The notes: generated by a model from the letters alone, not told the origin. DNA of 64,000 nt from Streptomyces albospinus (GCF_014648695.1 NZ_BMRP01000001.1:1-64000); one strand, 5' to 3'. Counted from the first letter of the stretch, positions 47,231 to 56,098 are shown. Numbers and translations: made by a program.

Positions 47231-48651
47231 GCCGCGACCTTCTCGACGGGGACCTCGACGTCGGGTGTTGCCCGAGTGAGGGCACCTGCAAGCTGTGCCA
47301 CCGAATCGTCGTCCTCGCGCATCTGCTCCCAGTCCTCCAGCTCGGTTTGCGTGACCCCGGGGACGCGCCGCCACAGGCCGCGTTCGGGGATGCCGAGCTG
47401 TTCGCGGAGCTTTCCGAGAGCGTCTGCGGCCTGCGCCAACGAGCGCGACTCCATGTCGCGCCATACGACCTCGCCGCGGTGGTCCTCGGCGGAGGCGGCG
47501 TTGCCGGCCAGTTCGGCGGCAAGCCGGAAGACTCGCTCCCAGGACTCGCCGAAGCTCGTCCGGAACTCCGCGATCTTGCGGCTCAGCGCCACCTCGGCCG
47601 CCTGGAGGGCCTCGGCGCTCAGGTTGGCGATTTGCCCCAGAAGGTGATGGGGCGGTACCTGCGCGAGCGCGCTGAGGTGGCGAACCGACATGTCGATGGA
47701 CTCGATGAAGCCCCCGAGGGGCGTCTCGTCCAGCGATCCGAAGCGGACGTCTGGATCTTCAGCGAACAGGAATCTGCGCGAGTTGTGGTTCACCCGCAGC
47801 GGGATGGGGTTGCCCAACTCGTCGAGCACCGGCTCGCCCGTCTCCGGATTGCGCTGGATCGGCGGCGCCATGCCGGTGACGGTCCGCACTTTCGTGCTGC
47901 CGTAAGTCTGGGCGATGAGCAGGTCGAAGACGGTCTGGTTGATCCGGTCTTGCAGGCAGATCATCGGCTCGATGACTCCGAGCGTCCGGCCCTCCAGGTC
48001 GACGTAGGCCGCGAAGCGGGTCACGGGGCACTCGGCCGATCCGTGGAGCGAACCGGCCTGCACGCGCACCGACTTCTCGTCGTCCAAGGACAGGAAACTG
48101 ACCGCGTACTCGCGGCGCGAGTCCCACAGCCGGGCGGAGCCCGGCTGGTCGTCCTTCGGCCAGGCCGTCACCGTCAGCGCCGCGTACGGGGTGTCATCGT
48201 TCGCCGGGTCCTCGTAGAGCGCGCTCGTCTTGAGAGCCGACAGGCCCTTGGTGACGATGGCGCCGGACCGGTTCCTCTCCGTGACAGTGAAGCTGTGCCC
48301 GTAGGCCAGGGCTCCCCGGTATACGGCCGCCTGCCGCGCGTCGAGGCGGGACCGCTGCCAGTGCTCCCACTCTGGGGTAGCCGAGTCCGGGGCGGACGCT
48401 GACTCAGTGCCCTTGCCCGGCCGGTGGCCGTCAACGTACAGCGCCTGCGCCGGAGTTCCGACGAGCAAGGGCAGCCAGTTCGATACCGCGCGCCGCGCGA
48501 GGAGCCGGTACTCGTCGTCCGCCATGGCCGGCATATAGGGGTCCGCGTGGCGCCCGTGGAGGTAGTCGTCGACGTGGCGCAGCCGATCGCCGTCTCGATG
48601 CAGGATGGCCAGGAGCTGTCGCGCGAGCGCCAGCGGGGAAGGGTCGGCCAT
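47227..48651 (-). CDS. Portal protein
   Basis: 474 residues, ATG 48651. DDYLHGRHADPYMPAMADDE, YRLLARRAVSNWLPLLVGTP, ALAYGHSFTVTERN, LQDRINQTVFDLLIAQTYGS and VPPHHLLGQIANLSAEALQA are typical of SPP1 gp6-like portals. It forms the dodecameric DNA gate. An operator-like repeat lies 16 bases upstream. Confidence 0.92.
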   Translation of the reverse strand: MADPSPLALARQLLAILHRDGDRLRHVDDYLHGRHADPYMPAMADDEYRLLARRAVSNWLPLLVGTPAQALYVDGHRPGKGTESASAPDSATPEWEHWQRSRLDARQAAVYRGALAYGHSFTVTERNRSGAIVTKGLSALKTSALYEDPANDDTPYAALTVTAWPKDDQPGSARLWDSRREYAVSFLSLDDEKSVRVQAGSLHGSAECPVTRFAAYVDLEGRTLGVIEPMICLQDRINQTVFDLLIAQTYGSTKVRTVTGMAPPIQRNPETGEPVLDELGNPIPLRVNHNSRRFLFAEDPDVRFGSLDETPLGGFIESIDMSVRHLSALAQVPPHHLLGQIANLSAEALQAAEVALSRKIAEFRTSFGESWERVFRLAAELAGNAASAEDHRGEVVWRDMESRSLAQAADALGKLREQLGIPERGLWRRVPGVTQTELEDWEQMREDDDSVAQLAGALTRATPDVEVPVEKVAA

Positions 48652-48666
48652 GGATCACCGCCCTTA

Positions 48667-48679
48667 GTCACAGGTTTAC
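48667..48679 (-). repeat. Phage 13-bp inverted repeat upstream of the portal gene
   Basis: GTAAACCTGTGAC on the minus strand, 16 bases before ATG 48651 and between terminase and portal. Confidence 0.75.
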
Positions 48680-48686
48680 AGATGGG

Positions 48687-50012
48687 TCAGAGGAAATAGC
48701 CGCGACCAGTCCGCTTCCGGACCTTCCGGCCACGGGCACGAAGATCGAAGAGGGCCTCGTGCGCGAGCATCAGCGCCGCGTAGGCATCCACCTTGCGCGG
48801 CGACTCCCGGGACTCCTTGCCGAAGCTCACGCCGTAGTTGTTCGTCCGGCGCCGGGCATTCAGGACATGCCGACGAAGCTTGAGGTCGCCGTCGTGGGCG
48901 AGCTTGCGATCGAAGATGCTCCTCATGAGCCGCTCGTTCGCCAGGGTCGACGCCTTCAGGCTGGTACGCATGTCCCAACTGATCGCGTCCTTCCCCGGCG
49001 CCTTCACCGCCAGGCCCTCGCCGTACGCCTCGGACCACTCACTGATGTAGCTCTCCCAGAGAGCGACGTCGGCGTAGAAGCCCTGTACGTCGAAGGTGCG
49101 AACCGCTTCGTGCACAGCACTGTCGACCTGCTCACGAGGGACCTCCCAGTCCTTACCAGCCGGGCCGTCCGGCTTCTCCCACAGACCCAGCACGAAGGCG
49201 CACATGTCGCTGACGCGCAGCGCCATGAGGCAAGTGCTGTCGTCGCGGAGGCCGCCGTCGAACCCGAGGGTGATCACGTCACCAGGCTGGAGAGTCTTCG
49301 AGTCGTCCCGAAGCACGTCCCACTGAGCCGGGCCGAACAAGGCGTCCTCGGACGCAACGATCTGGTTGAGCCACATACGCCGCGAGCGGCTGGGCGCAAT
49401 CGTCGTGTCGAGGATGGACTGAAGGATCGTCTCGACCCGCAGCCATACCGCGTCACCGCGGATCTTCGGCAGGACGATCCGGATCGCCTCGGGCGTCAAC
49501 GGCGTTGCAGGATGCGCTTCGATCGAGTCGTACATGAAGCCGATGTCCGAGGCCCGACCTTCGCGGATCTTCTCGAAGGCTTCCCGCATCCGCTCGGCCA
49601 CGGAGTCTTCGCCGGGGAGGAAAGCGTTCGTGATCGCGAGATAACGGCTGTCCTTCTTGGTGGCGTTGCCGTCGATCGTCTCGTACATGCGGTCGCCGTT
49701 GTTGCCGCTCACCCAGTGGTGCGTCTCGTTGAGCACCGTGAACGTGACCCGGCCACCTTCCAGCGCGCGGAAGGAGCTGGTGACCGCTTCGAGCCTTTGC
49801 CGGCCCCCGTTCGCACGGATCAGCTCGGCCCCGGCCTTGATGCCGTAGGTCTCGATGAGCCTGTCGCTCATAAGGCTCGGCATCAGGGTCATGGTGTTGC
49901 GCGTCTGATCCCGAGAGACGGCCGCGATCTGCACCCACGCCTGCGGGTGCGGGACGCCGACCGGCTGCCCGTCCTTCCAGCCGGAGAAGCGGGAGGGGCC
50001 GACGAACTCCAC
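48687..50012 (-). CDS. Terminase large subunit, main part
   Basis: 441 residues from GTG 50012. VQIAAVSRDQTRNTMTLMPS, then VLNETHHWVSGNNGDRMYET (Walker B/coupling region) and the nuclease half with LGFDGGLRDDSTCLMALRVS, FYADVALWESYISEWSEAYG and SPRKVDAYAALMLAHEALFD. The same frame continues upstream beyond a TGA (50049-50051) into the N-terminal 95 residues at 50049-50336. The region corresponding to the P-loop (PGKDPLLAV) lies between that TGA and GTG 50012, so the product from this start should lack ATPase function. Confidence 0.82.
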   Translation of the reverse strand: MEFVGPSRFSGWKDGQPVGVPHPQAWVQIAAVSRDQTRNTMTLMPSLMSDRLIETYGIKAGAELIRANGGRQRLEAVTSSFRALEGGRVTFTVLNETHHWVSGNNGDRMYETIDGNATKKDSRYLAITNAFLPGEDSVAERMREAFEKIREGRASDIGFMYDSIEAHPATPLTPEAIRIVLPKIRGDAVWLRVETILQSILDTTIAPSRSRRMWLNQIVASEDALFGPAQWDVLRDDSKTLQPGDVITLGFDGGLRDDSTCLMALRVSDMCAFVLGLWEKPDGPAGKDWEVPREQVDSAVHEAVRTFDVQGFYADVALWESYISEWSEAYGEGLAVKAPGKDAISWDMRTSLKASTLANERLMRSIFDRKLAHDGDLKLRRHVLNARRRTNNYGVSFGKESRESPRKVDAYAALMLAHEALFDLRARGRKVRKRTGRGYFL

Positions 50013-50048
50013 CAGGCTGATGACGGCGAGGAGCGGGTCCTTGCCGGG

Positions 50049-50336
50049 TCAACCCCAGCCCTTAAGCCGCTGAAGAACGCCCTTCCGGTGTGTGAACCGG
50101 CCGGACTCGTCAACGGCATACCAGTGAAGGACGAAGCGGAGCTGCTCGCGCGTGAAGCGCCAGGGTCCGCCGTCCTCGGCCTTCAGGTACTCGGCGCACC
50201 ACCCGGCGATCTGCCACCCAAGGGTGTGCTCGGGCAGCGTCCACGAGCCATCCGGCTCGCGCTGCCAGGTGGGGCCGAGGAAGGACGGTTCGAGGGCGTC
50301 GATCTCTTCAGCGGTCAGGGCTGCGATTGGTCTCAC
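50049..50336 (-). pseudogene. Terminase large subunit, N-terminal fragment ended by in-frame UGA
   Basis: 95 residues; ALTAEEIDALEPSFLGPTWQ then REQLRFVLHWYAVDESGRFT and HRKGVLQRLKGWG before TGA. Related terminases, as I remember them, continue ...KGWGKDP. Here the frame reads GGT TGA CCC GGC AAG GAC, and is the same frame as 48687-50012. It is either a lesion inactivating packaging or a site of recoding. Confidence 0.7.
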
Positions 50337-50365
50337 CCCCTCGGGTAACTCGGGGGGAGCTGCGG

Positions 50366-50791
50366 TCAGTCGAGTCCGAGATCCCGCTTGTAGTCGGCGA
50401 TGGCGAGCACGGCCGCGGACTGCTCTTCCGGCTCGGGCTCATGCAGTTCGATACGCACGCGGCGCCGGTCGCCCTCGGCGACGAGGAGTCGCTCGAAGGC
50501 GCTGTAAATGGTCTGAAGCATCTGACCGCTTCGTTTCCCCGACTTCTTGTAGAAGCTCAGGTCCTCGCACAGCGAATAGGCGAGGGCCCAGTCACTCGCC
50601 TGGTAGAAGTCAGCCTGGCCGGACTCTTTCAAGGAGTCCCAAAGGCGCTTCGCGATCGGGTGCCAGCTCCGATCCCCGTTCGGGACCTTCGTAGGGCGGG
50701 CGACTCCTCGCGTCACCGACTGCATGTCGCTGCCCTTGCGCTCGCGGGGGCGAGCGAGATCGGACTCGCGGTTGGGTACCGGTCCTGGCAC
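50366..50791 (-). CDS. Terminase small subunit
   Basis: 141 residues from GTG 50791 behind aggaggtgg. GPVPNRESDLARPRERKGSD, WHPIAKRLWDSLKESGQADF and LCEDLSFYKKSGKRSGQMLQ match P27-like small terminases of actinophages. Binds the packaging site. Confidence 0.83.
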   Translation of the reverse strand: MPGPVPNRESDLARPRERKGSDMQSVTRGVARPTKVPNGDRSWHPIAKRLWDSLKESGQADFYQASDWALAYSLCEDLSFYKKSGKRSGQMLQTIYSAFERLLVAEGDRRRVRIELHEPEPEEQSAAVLAIADYKRDLGLD

Positions 50792-50801
50792 GACCCACCT
50801 C

Positions 50802-51131
50802 CTACTTGATCAAGCCGGGGTGAGCCTCCGTCCGGCGGAACCGCTGTGCATGCCGGCGCCGGGCTCGGTGCCGGGCAGCCGCTCCTTCACGGGAGGACTT
50901 GACCTGGTGATGCCACCCGCAGAGTGCTCGTAGGTTGGCTTCTCGATGGTCGTCACCAGGGAGTATGTGATCGACGTCCGTAGCAGACTCGGTGCAGCGC
51001 TCCCCGTATTGGTTGCGCTCAGTACACCGGTAGCCGTCACGTCGAAGAATGCGAAGTCGAATCTTGGGCCAGTCAGACGGAAGGCGATCACGTCTGCCTG
51101 AGTCCTTCCAATGAGGAATGGAAAACCTCAC
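50802..51131 (-). CDS. HNH endonuclease
   Basis: 109 residues from GTG 51131; a longer frame to 51191 runs through a hairpin. LRILRRDGYRCTERNQYGER then DVDHILPGDDHREANLRALC and GWHHQVKSSREGA contain the DH, N and H of the HNH site plus cysteines for zinc. HNH proteins beside terminase genes assist cos cleavage in many siphoviruses. Confidence 0.83.
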   Translation of the reverse strand: MRFSIPHWKDSGRRDRLPSDWPKIRLRILRRDGYRCTERNQYGERCTESATDVDHILPGDDHREANLRALCGWHHQVKSSREGAAARHRARRRHAQRFRRTEAHPGLIK

Positions 51132-51390
51132 CTTGCGAAGTACGTATGTACGTACTTCGTCTTCATTAAGCGAGCCCCGGCAGGGGCTCAAGCCTTGCGA
51201 CTTACGTACTTACACTTATAAGTCGCTAAAAGATCTCTCTTTTGGAAAGACGGAAGCACGTGATCGTGCTCACACGGGTGTGAGGCGACGGCGAAGGAGA
51301 CGAGGCACCCGGAGGGTGCCCAACGGCGAAGACGAAGTGGCCGCCCTGCCGGGCGGCACCTGGTGAAGACGCCTTACGTACTTCAGCGAA
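51132..51390. other. Palindrome-rich gap between late and right-arm transcripts
   Basis: Contains a near-perfect palindrome gaagtacgtatgtacgtacttc (51137-51158), a stem gagcccc/ggggctc at about 51171-51189, and gcgactta/taagtcgc at about 51197-51226. A further ttacgtacttcagcg occurs at 51373. Divergent transcription starts here and a cos site could lie in it, though none is proved. Confidence 0.45.
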
Positions 51391-51768
51391 GTGGCAAGAC
51401 CCTTGGCGGCCTCCCTGGCGGGCGAACTGGCGGAGGCACTCGACCTGGCAGGCCGCCAGCTCGTCTCGAAGAGCCACGGCGTCGCCAACGGGTGCGACGA
51501 ACTGGCAGAGATCGTTGACGAGCTGGCCGCCGATGCCGCCGACCTGGTCGACGAGATCGCCGAAGAACTGGCGGAGGCCGTCGCCACGGAGCCGAAGCCG
51601 CGCCGACAGAGGACCCAACGGAAGGCCGTCCCCCTCGCCGTCGTGAAGAACACGATCGCCGCGATGAAAGCCAGCGGCGAGGAGGTCACCGGTCCGACTC
51701 TGGCGGAGCGGCTTGGATGCTCGGAACGCTCCGGGTACCGCTACCTCGGTGAGGTGCGGGCTGCCTAG
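51391..51768 (+). CDS. Coiled-coil protein with C-terminal HTH
   Basis: 125 residues; GTG 51391, weak ribosome-binding site. The acidic helical part (LAEIVDELAADAADLVDEIA) is followed by basic RRQRTQRKAVPLAVVKNTIA and the HTH-like GEEVTGPTLAERLGCSERSG. The ending matches the C-terminus of the membrane protein at 30103-30822. Confidence 0.55.
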   Translation: MARPLAASLAGELAEALDLAGRQLVSKSHGVANGCDELAEIVDELAADAADLVDEIAEELAEAVATEPKPRRQRTQRKAVPLAVVKNTIAAMKASGEEVTGPTLAERLGCSERSGYRYLGEVRAA

Positions 51769-51858
51769 TGCCGTTGGGGCAGCCCCGACTTGCACCCCCG
51801 TACGGAGCGTGATGTTCTGTAGCGGAAAGCGACATACCTGGAAAGGGTGGAGACAGCC

Positions 51859-52101
51859 ATGGCGCAAGGTAACGACGACGTGACCAACCTGCTCAGTTCG
51901 GCGACCCACATCCCTATGGAGCCCTGGGAAGGTCTGGCGGCATACCTCTCCGGCTTGCGGTTCCCAGCGACGAAGCAGGCGATCATCGCCAAGCTCCGCA
52001 GCAGGGGCGGGCTGGATGAAGCAGTCGCGACTGCGGAGAAGATCCCTGACCGTGAGTACAAGAATGACGAAGAAGTGCGAGCCGCGTTCCTCAAGGCCTG
52101 A
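51859..52101 (+). CDS. DUF2795-like small protein
   Basis: 80 residues from ATG 51859, ggtggag 8 bases upstream. GLAAYLSGLRFPATKQAIIA then TAEKIPDREYKNDEEVRAAF is the layout of DUF2795, a small helical domain frequent in actinobacteria. Function unknown. Confidence 0.65.
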   Translation: MAQGNDDVTNLLSSATHIPMEPWEGLAAYLSGLRFPATKQAIIAKLRSRGGLDEAVATAEKIPDREYKNDEEVRAAFLKA

Positions 52102-52454
52102 CGAGCAAAACGGACGGGTCGGGCGGCTCAGTAGCGCCCGGCCTGACATCGGATGGGATGTGCGCACAGCGTTGGCAGCGTGAAAGCAGCTGGCCGCTGC
52201 CCCCGAATTCGTACAACCGACGCGAGTTGAGCCTGACCGCAAGCGTCGCTGAACTGGGAAAACCTCGGTTAGTGGCGCTGTGGCATAGTCGTCTGAACGC
52301 CTCGGGAACCGTGGCAGTTTTCGAGCTGCTATGACAGGGCGGTGCCGGCCGTTTCGTACCGGGGGTCATCCCCCCACACCCCCCGGGGGGAACCGCGCGT
52401 GTACGTGTGACGCGCGGAGCTGAGGAACGCGCGCACCTTTCCGCCGTTGCTCAG

Positions 52455-52505
<51 letters not shown>

Positions 52506-52724
52506 CCCAGGAATCGGGCATCAATCAGGCAGGGAACAGGCTCTGACCTGCACGTTTGGACAAGGTGCGAACCTGTGACTAATGTTCTCCATGTCGCCAA
52601 CACCGACCGGCCGCAAGGCAGGCAGGGGAAGACGGCAGGCAGACCGCCCAAGGGAGCGTCTTACGCAGTGCAGTACCCAGGGCAACCGCAGCGCGGCAAC
52701 GCTGGTCAGCCAAGGCAGGTGGAA

Positions 52725-52737
52725 GTCACAGGTTGAC
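52725..52737 (-). repeat. Phage 13-bp inverted repeat GTNAACCTGTNAC
   Basis: GTCAACCTGTGAC on the minus strand, opposite to the right-arm genes. A one-mismatch plus-strand copy lies at 52567-52579. Confidence 0.7.
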
Positions 52738-52860
52738 ACCCGCCGGACCGGCCGCCTAGAGTCGGAACCGCCGCAAGGCCACCGAGAACGGGGCTCACGA
52801 GAGCCGCCGCCAGAGGCCAGCAGCACACAGCCCCGCAAAGGGCAACGATTCGACGCAGGT

Positions 52861-52873
52861 GTAAACCTGTGAC
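52861..52873 (+). repeat. Phage 13-bp inverted repeat GTNAACCTGTNAC
   Basis: GTAAACCTGTGAC, about 20 bases before the gggccgcaaggccc hairpin in the non-coding region. Confidence 0.7.
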
Positions 52874-53566
52874 AGAATCGGACTCGCCGGGCCGCAAGGC
52901 CCAGCACGCCAACGTTGCATGGACGCTCGATCCGGCCCCTGTCCCCAGGTGGGACGCCGGATGTCGCAGCCGGGTCTCTCCGGTGTGGATCGAGCGCAAG
53001 GGTGGAAGACCGGCCCCCAGTGGGGGAGTCGTGTCGAAGCTCGCTGACCCTTCGGGGTCTGAGGAATCACCGCTCGGCCAAGGGGCGTGGACGTTCTAAC
53101 AGGGTGACCCTGTGCGGTACGGAACGGAAGCAAGCTGGACTGTTCGGGTATGGGGTTCGGGTACAGACGACTGAGTGAACGCAACTGCCGTACCGGCTGG
53201 GGACTATCCACCCTGGCGTGACGGGAGCACTCCAACCGGCTACACCCATGCTGACCTGCGGAGGGCACCCAATGCAGGCGCGGTATGGGGTCGGGGAAGG
53301 GTGTGAGGCAGGGGCCTGATTGGTCGATCCAGGGCTCACCGTCCAGCGGACGGCCGGAAACGGACCGACCGGGAGGGAAACCAACCGGGAGGAGCGGGAA
53401 CGGCAAGACGATGGACGGTGAGGCGGGCGCCCGAGTGAGCGTCCGCCCCGAAAAGCGAAATCACCCACCTTGTTCTACCGGCCAGCGAATGCAGCCGGGG
53501 TCGCTCGCCGCTGGCGAGTGGCCGCAAAGCCCCTCACAGGGTCAAACCTCTGGGGGGTACCGACTC

Positions 53567-53612
53567 CCCCCGCCTTCGGGCGGGGGTCGAGTCCGGGCCG
53601 CGAGGCCCTTTT
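53567..53612 (+). terminator. Tandem hairpins ending the non-coding region
   Basis: First stem cccccgcc-TTCG-ggcggggg (53567-53586), then gggcc-gcga-ggccc (53595-53608) followed by TTTT. The second is a standard intrinsic terminator. The right-arm operon promoter must lie after it. Confidence 0.8.
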
Positions 53613-53625
53613 CGTTCGACACAGT

Positions 53626-53638
53626 GTTAACCTGTAAC
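53626..53638 (+). repeat. Phage 13-bp inverted repeat, best palindromic copy
   Basis: gttaacctgtaac; extended to tgtta-acctg-taaca it is a perfect 5-5-5 inverted repeat. Located 18 bases before the ATG at 53656 and just after the terminator, so it overlaps or adjoins the promoter of the right arm. Confidence 0.8.
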
Positions 53639-53655
53639 AAGAGAGGTAAGGTCAC

Positions 53656-54009
53656 ATGTCTGTTTCCCTTATCAAGCACAACCCGCTCCAGTTCGCCGGT
53701 CGCTCCCTCCTTGAGATCGCCATGGAGTCTTCGCACAACCTGAGCGAGCGCACGTTCCAGCTCGGCCGCGAGCTGGACACCACCCGCCGGGCGCTGGCCG
53801 AGTCGCGGGCCATGCTGGACCTGTACCACGAGGCTGGCCTCGGCATGGCCGAGGAGATTCTCGACCTCTTCGCGGACCTGGATGAGGCGAACATGGTGAT
53901 CGAGATCCTGCGTGACTCGCTGTCCGAGACGCGCCGCCTGCGGGACGAGCGGGAGCGCGTACTCCGGGATGAGCTGGCCCACTACAAGGCCCTCGCCGAC
54001 GCCAACTGA
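53656..54009 (+). CDS. Coiled-coil phage protein (117 aa)
   Basis: gagaggtaagg precedes ATG 53656. LIKHNPLQFAGRSLLEIAME is followed by a long coiled coil (LGRELDTTRRALAESRAMLD ... LRDSLSETRRLRDERERVLR). First gene of the right arm, directly under the best operator copy, so it is expected to be early and tightly controlled. Function unknown. Confidence 0.65.
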   Translation: MSVSLIKHNPLQFAGRSLLEIAMESSHNLSERTFQLGRELDTTRRALAESRAMLDLYHEAGLGMAEEILDLFADLDEANMVIEILRDSLSETRRLRDERERVLRDELAHYKALADAN

Positions 54010-54018
54010 CACCCAAGT

Positions 54019-54031
54019 GTAAACCTGTGAC
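54019..54031 (+). repeat. Phage 13-bp inverted repeat abutting a hairpin
   Basis: GTAAACCTGTGAC, ten bases after the stop at 54009 and one base before the hairpin 54033-54068. Confidence 0.75.
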
Positions 54032-54032
54032 T

Positions 54033-54068
54033 GGCGCCCCTCCCGCGTTGGAGGCAGGGAGGGGCGCC
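54033..54068 (+). terminator. GC hairpin (attenuator-like) in right arm, copy 1
   Basis: ggcgcccctccc pairs with gggaggggcgcc; loop gcgttggaggca; no U-run. Related stems occur at 54914, 56159, 58088 and 59029. Confidence 0.65.
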
Positions 54069-54091
54069 CTCCCGACTGAATCGTGAGGACC

Positions 54092-54898
54092 ATGCACCAC
54101 AGGCACAACGCCCCATCGCACGACACGCTGGCCAACTACGCGGCCCGGCTCGATGACGCGTACCGCTCCTGGCCGTCCTGGTACACCGGGACGTACGCAG
54201 GGGAGGACACTCCGACGCACGCAGAGATGTTCACGTGGAACGACGACCGGGCGGGCTGGATCGGCGACAAGTCGAACTTCGAGGTCGCCCGCGATGCCAT
54301 CCGTACCGCCGCTGACGCGGGACGCGAGAACACCGAAGTCTCCGACGAGCAGGTCTACGAGTGCGGAAACGGAACGAGCGCCTGGGACCACGCCCAGCTC
54401 TTCGTCCAGGTCTACGAGGGCGGGTGCCCCGCGGACTGCCTTGGCACCCACACGAAGGAATGCCGGCCGGGGTGTGACCCGTACGTCGACTTCTGCGACG
54501 GAGACGAGTGCGAGGGCGACTGCCACGGCACCCGTACGTACACAGCAGCCTTCCGTGAAGCCGTCGCCCTGGCGGAGTACGTCGCCAAGGAGCACCCGTT
54601 CCTCGACGAGGACGACTATTACGACCAGCGCCGCGAGCTGTTCGAGAAGAACCTCGACGAGGCCCTGGAAGACGTGAGACTGCACTACCCCTTCGACACC
54701 GAAGAGGACCACCAGAGCATCGTCGAGCACGCCTCCGAGCGGCTCTGGGACCTGGAGCACTACGAGCCGGACGGATACGCGGACTGGGACGAAGTCCGTG
54801 ACGCGTACGACCACGGCCGCACAGAGCACTTCCTCTCCCTCGGGCGCGAGTTCATGCGCAACGAGATCCCCGGTCAGCTCGCCCTCATGCCGGCCTGA
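54092..54898 (+). CDS. Acidic cysteine-rich phage protein (268 aa)
   Basis: ATG 54092 with gagg just upstream. YRSWPSWYTGTYAGEDTPTH, VYECGNGTSAWDHAQLFVQV, then a cysteine-rich block CPADCLGTHTKECRPGCDPY and CDGDECEGDCHGTRTY (nine cysteines, about 118-152) that may bind zinc, then acidic helices (LDEDDYYDQRRELFEKNLDE). No known family. Confidence 0.65.
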   Translation: MHHRHNAPSHDTLANYAARLDDAYRSWPSWYTGTYAGEDTPTHAEMFTWNDDRAGWIGDKSNFEVARDAIRTAADAGRENTEVSDEQVYECGNGTSAWDHAQLFVQVYEGGCPADCLGTHTKECRPGCDPYVDFCDGDECEGDCHGTRTYTAAFREAVALAEYVAKEHPFLDEDDYYDQRRELFEKNLDEALEDVRLHYPFDTEEDHQSIVEHASERLWDLEHYEPDGYADWDEVRDAYDHGRTEHFLSLGREFMRNEIPGQLALMPA

Positions 54899-54913
54899 CC
54901 ATCCCCCTGAACC

Positions 54914-54953
54914 GCCGCCCCTCCCTGGCCTCCCCCTCTCGGGGAGGGGCGGC
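54914..54953 (+). terminator. GC hairpin in right arm, copy 2
   Basis: gccgcccctccc pairs with gggaggggcggc. No operator copy adjoins this one. Confidence 0.6.
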
Positions 54954-54976
54954 TCCCCATGCGAATGCGAGGACCC

Positions 54977-55294
54977 ATGCGTACCGTCACCCGTTCTCAC
55001 GAGGTGCGCGTCTGGAACGAGACCGCAGACCTTCTCGGCCTGTGGGAGATCCAGCGCGACGGCCGCCAGTACGTCGTCACCCATGACCACCGTGAGGAGA
55101 CCCGTTTCGACGACGAGGGCGACGCCCTGTCGTTCGCCCGCCTCGGCGCCGAAGCCCTCGTCGAGACCTCCCGCCGCGACTGCCCTTGCGAGGGCACCGA
55201 CCCAGAGTGCGGCTTCTGGGAACCGCATGGCATTTCGATCCAGGAGGTCGAAGCCGATCTCGCACTCATCACCCCGCCTTTGCTCTGCCTGTAG
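54977..55294 (+). CDS. Phage hypothetical protein (105 aa)
   Basis: ATG 54977 in the common right-arm context gaggaccc-ATG. RSHEVRVWNETADLLGLWEI and YVVTHDHREETRFDDEGDAL then CPCEGTDPECGFWEPHG: small beta-sheet protein with a cysteine cluster. Function unknown. Confidence 0.6.
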   Translation: MRTVTRSHEVRVWNETADLLGLWEIQRDGRQYVVTHDHREETRFDDEGDALSFARLGAEALVETSRRDCPCEGTDPECGFWEPHGISIQEVEADLALITPPLLCL

Positions 55295-55324
55295 CCACCC
55301 AACGATCACCAGGAGCGTCACAGC

Positions 55325-55759
55325 ATGCGTGTTTTCAAGCGCCTTTCCTCGATCCGCACGAAGCGGACGGACCTAGTGAGCCCCGTGCCGGCCGCCCTCT
55401 CCCGGCTCCGCAGTGCTTTGAATCCGTGGGGTGCCCTTCGGGCGGAGCGGGAGGCCACGACTCTCTACCTGACCTATGCCGCCGATACGGTCGACATCTT
55501 CGAGAAGCGACTCGACCAGTACCGAAATGCGGCATGCGAGTTCGCCACCCTGTTCAACGACGGCATGCTGGCAAGTCACGTCGCGGAGCGCTTCACCTGC
55601 TCAGAGGCAGAGGGCATTGCTGAGTTCTTCCGCGCTGTAGACCACCCCCACGTCGCCGATCTCTGGCTGGAGTGCCACGCCGAAGGCGACGACGACGAAG
55701 ACGACCTGCACTACAAGGGTGACCAGTCCGGACCCGCCAAGTTCGCCATCGCGGCCTGA
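55325..55759 (+). CDS. Phage hypothetical protein (144 aa)
   Basis: FKRLSSIRTKRTDLVSPVPA (basic) then TTLYLTYAADTVDIFEKRLD, HVAERFTCSEAEGIAEFFRA and an acidic region HAEGDDDEDDLHYKGD. The AEGIAEFFRA stretch is similar in layout to a segment of the ArdA protein (SEAAEIAEALQE). Function unknown. Confidence 0.6.
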   Translation: MRVFKRLSSIRTKRTDLVSPVPAALSRLRSALNPWGALRAEREATTLYLTYAADTVDIFEKRLDQYRNAACEFATLFNDGMLASHVAERFTCSEAEGIAEFFRAVDHPHVADLWLECHAEGDDDEDDLHYKGDQSGPAKFAIAA

Positions 55760-55777
55760 CGGCGAAGGAAGCCCCCA

Positions 55778-56098
55778 ATGTCCACGTGTGACTTCTGCAC
55801 CATGCCCAACGCCCGCTGGCTGTACGTCCCCCAGGACCGAGCCCGCGTCGCGCTCATGTCCGACGACGGCGTGGTGGTCCCGCTCCCTAACGACGGCCGC
55901 TGGCGGGCATGCGACCTGTGCTCCGACCTCGTCGACACCGACGACATGGAACGCCTGATCGCCCGTGCCTTCACCACCATGCGCATCCTCGGCGTACTCC
56001 TGCCGGACGGCGGACCGGACCTTGAGCACATGGCCATGGTCGTCATGGCCAACTTCGCCACCGTGCTGGCCGGTAGGCCCACCAAGCAGCCCCTGTGA
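55778..56098 (+). CDS. Zinc-ribbon phage protein (106 aa)
   Basis: CDFCTMPNARWLYVPQDRAR then ACDLCSDLVDTDDMERLI: two CxxC pairs 40 residues apart, a typical zinc ribbon of actinobacterial small proteins. A helical C-terminus follows. Function unknown. Confidence 0.65.
   Translation: MSTCDFCTMPNARWLYVPQDRARVALMSDDGVVVPLPNDGRWRACDLCSDLVDTDDMERLIARAFTTMRILGVLLPDGGPDLEHMAMVVMANFATVLAGRPTKQPL

Noticed and set aside
52795..53468. Open frames of 130-200 codons in the non-coding region
   Set aside because: No ribosome-binding site, Pro/Arg/Ser-rich low-complexity composition, no recognisable fold, and several alternative frames are equally open.
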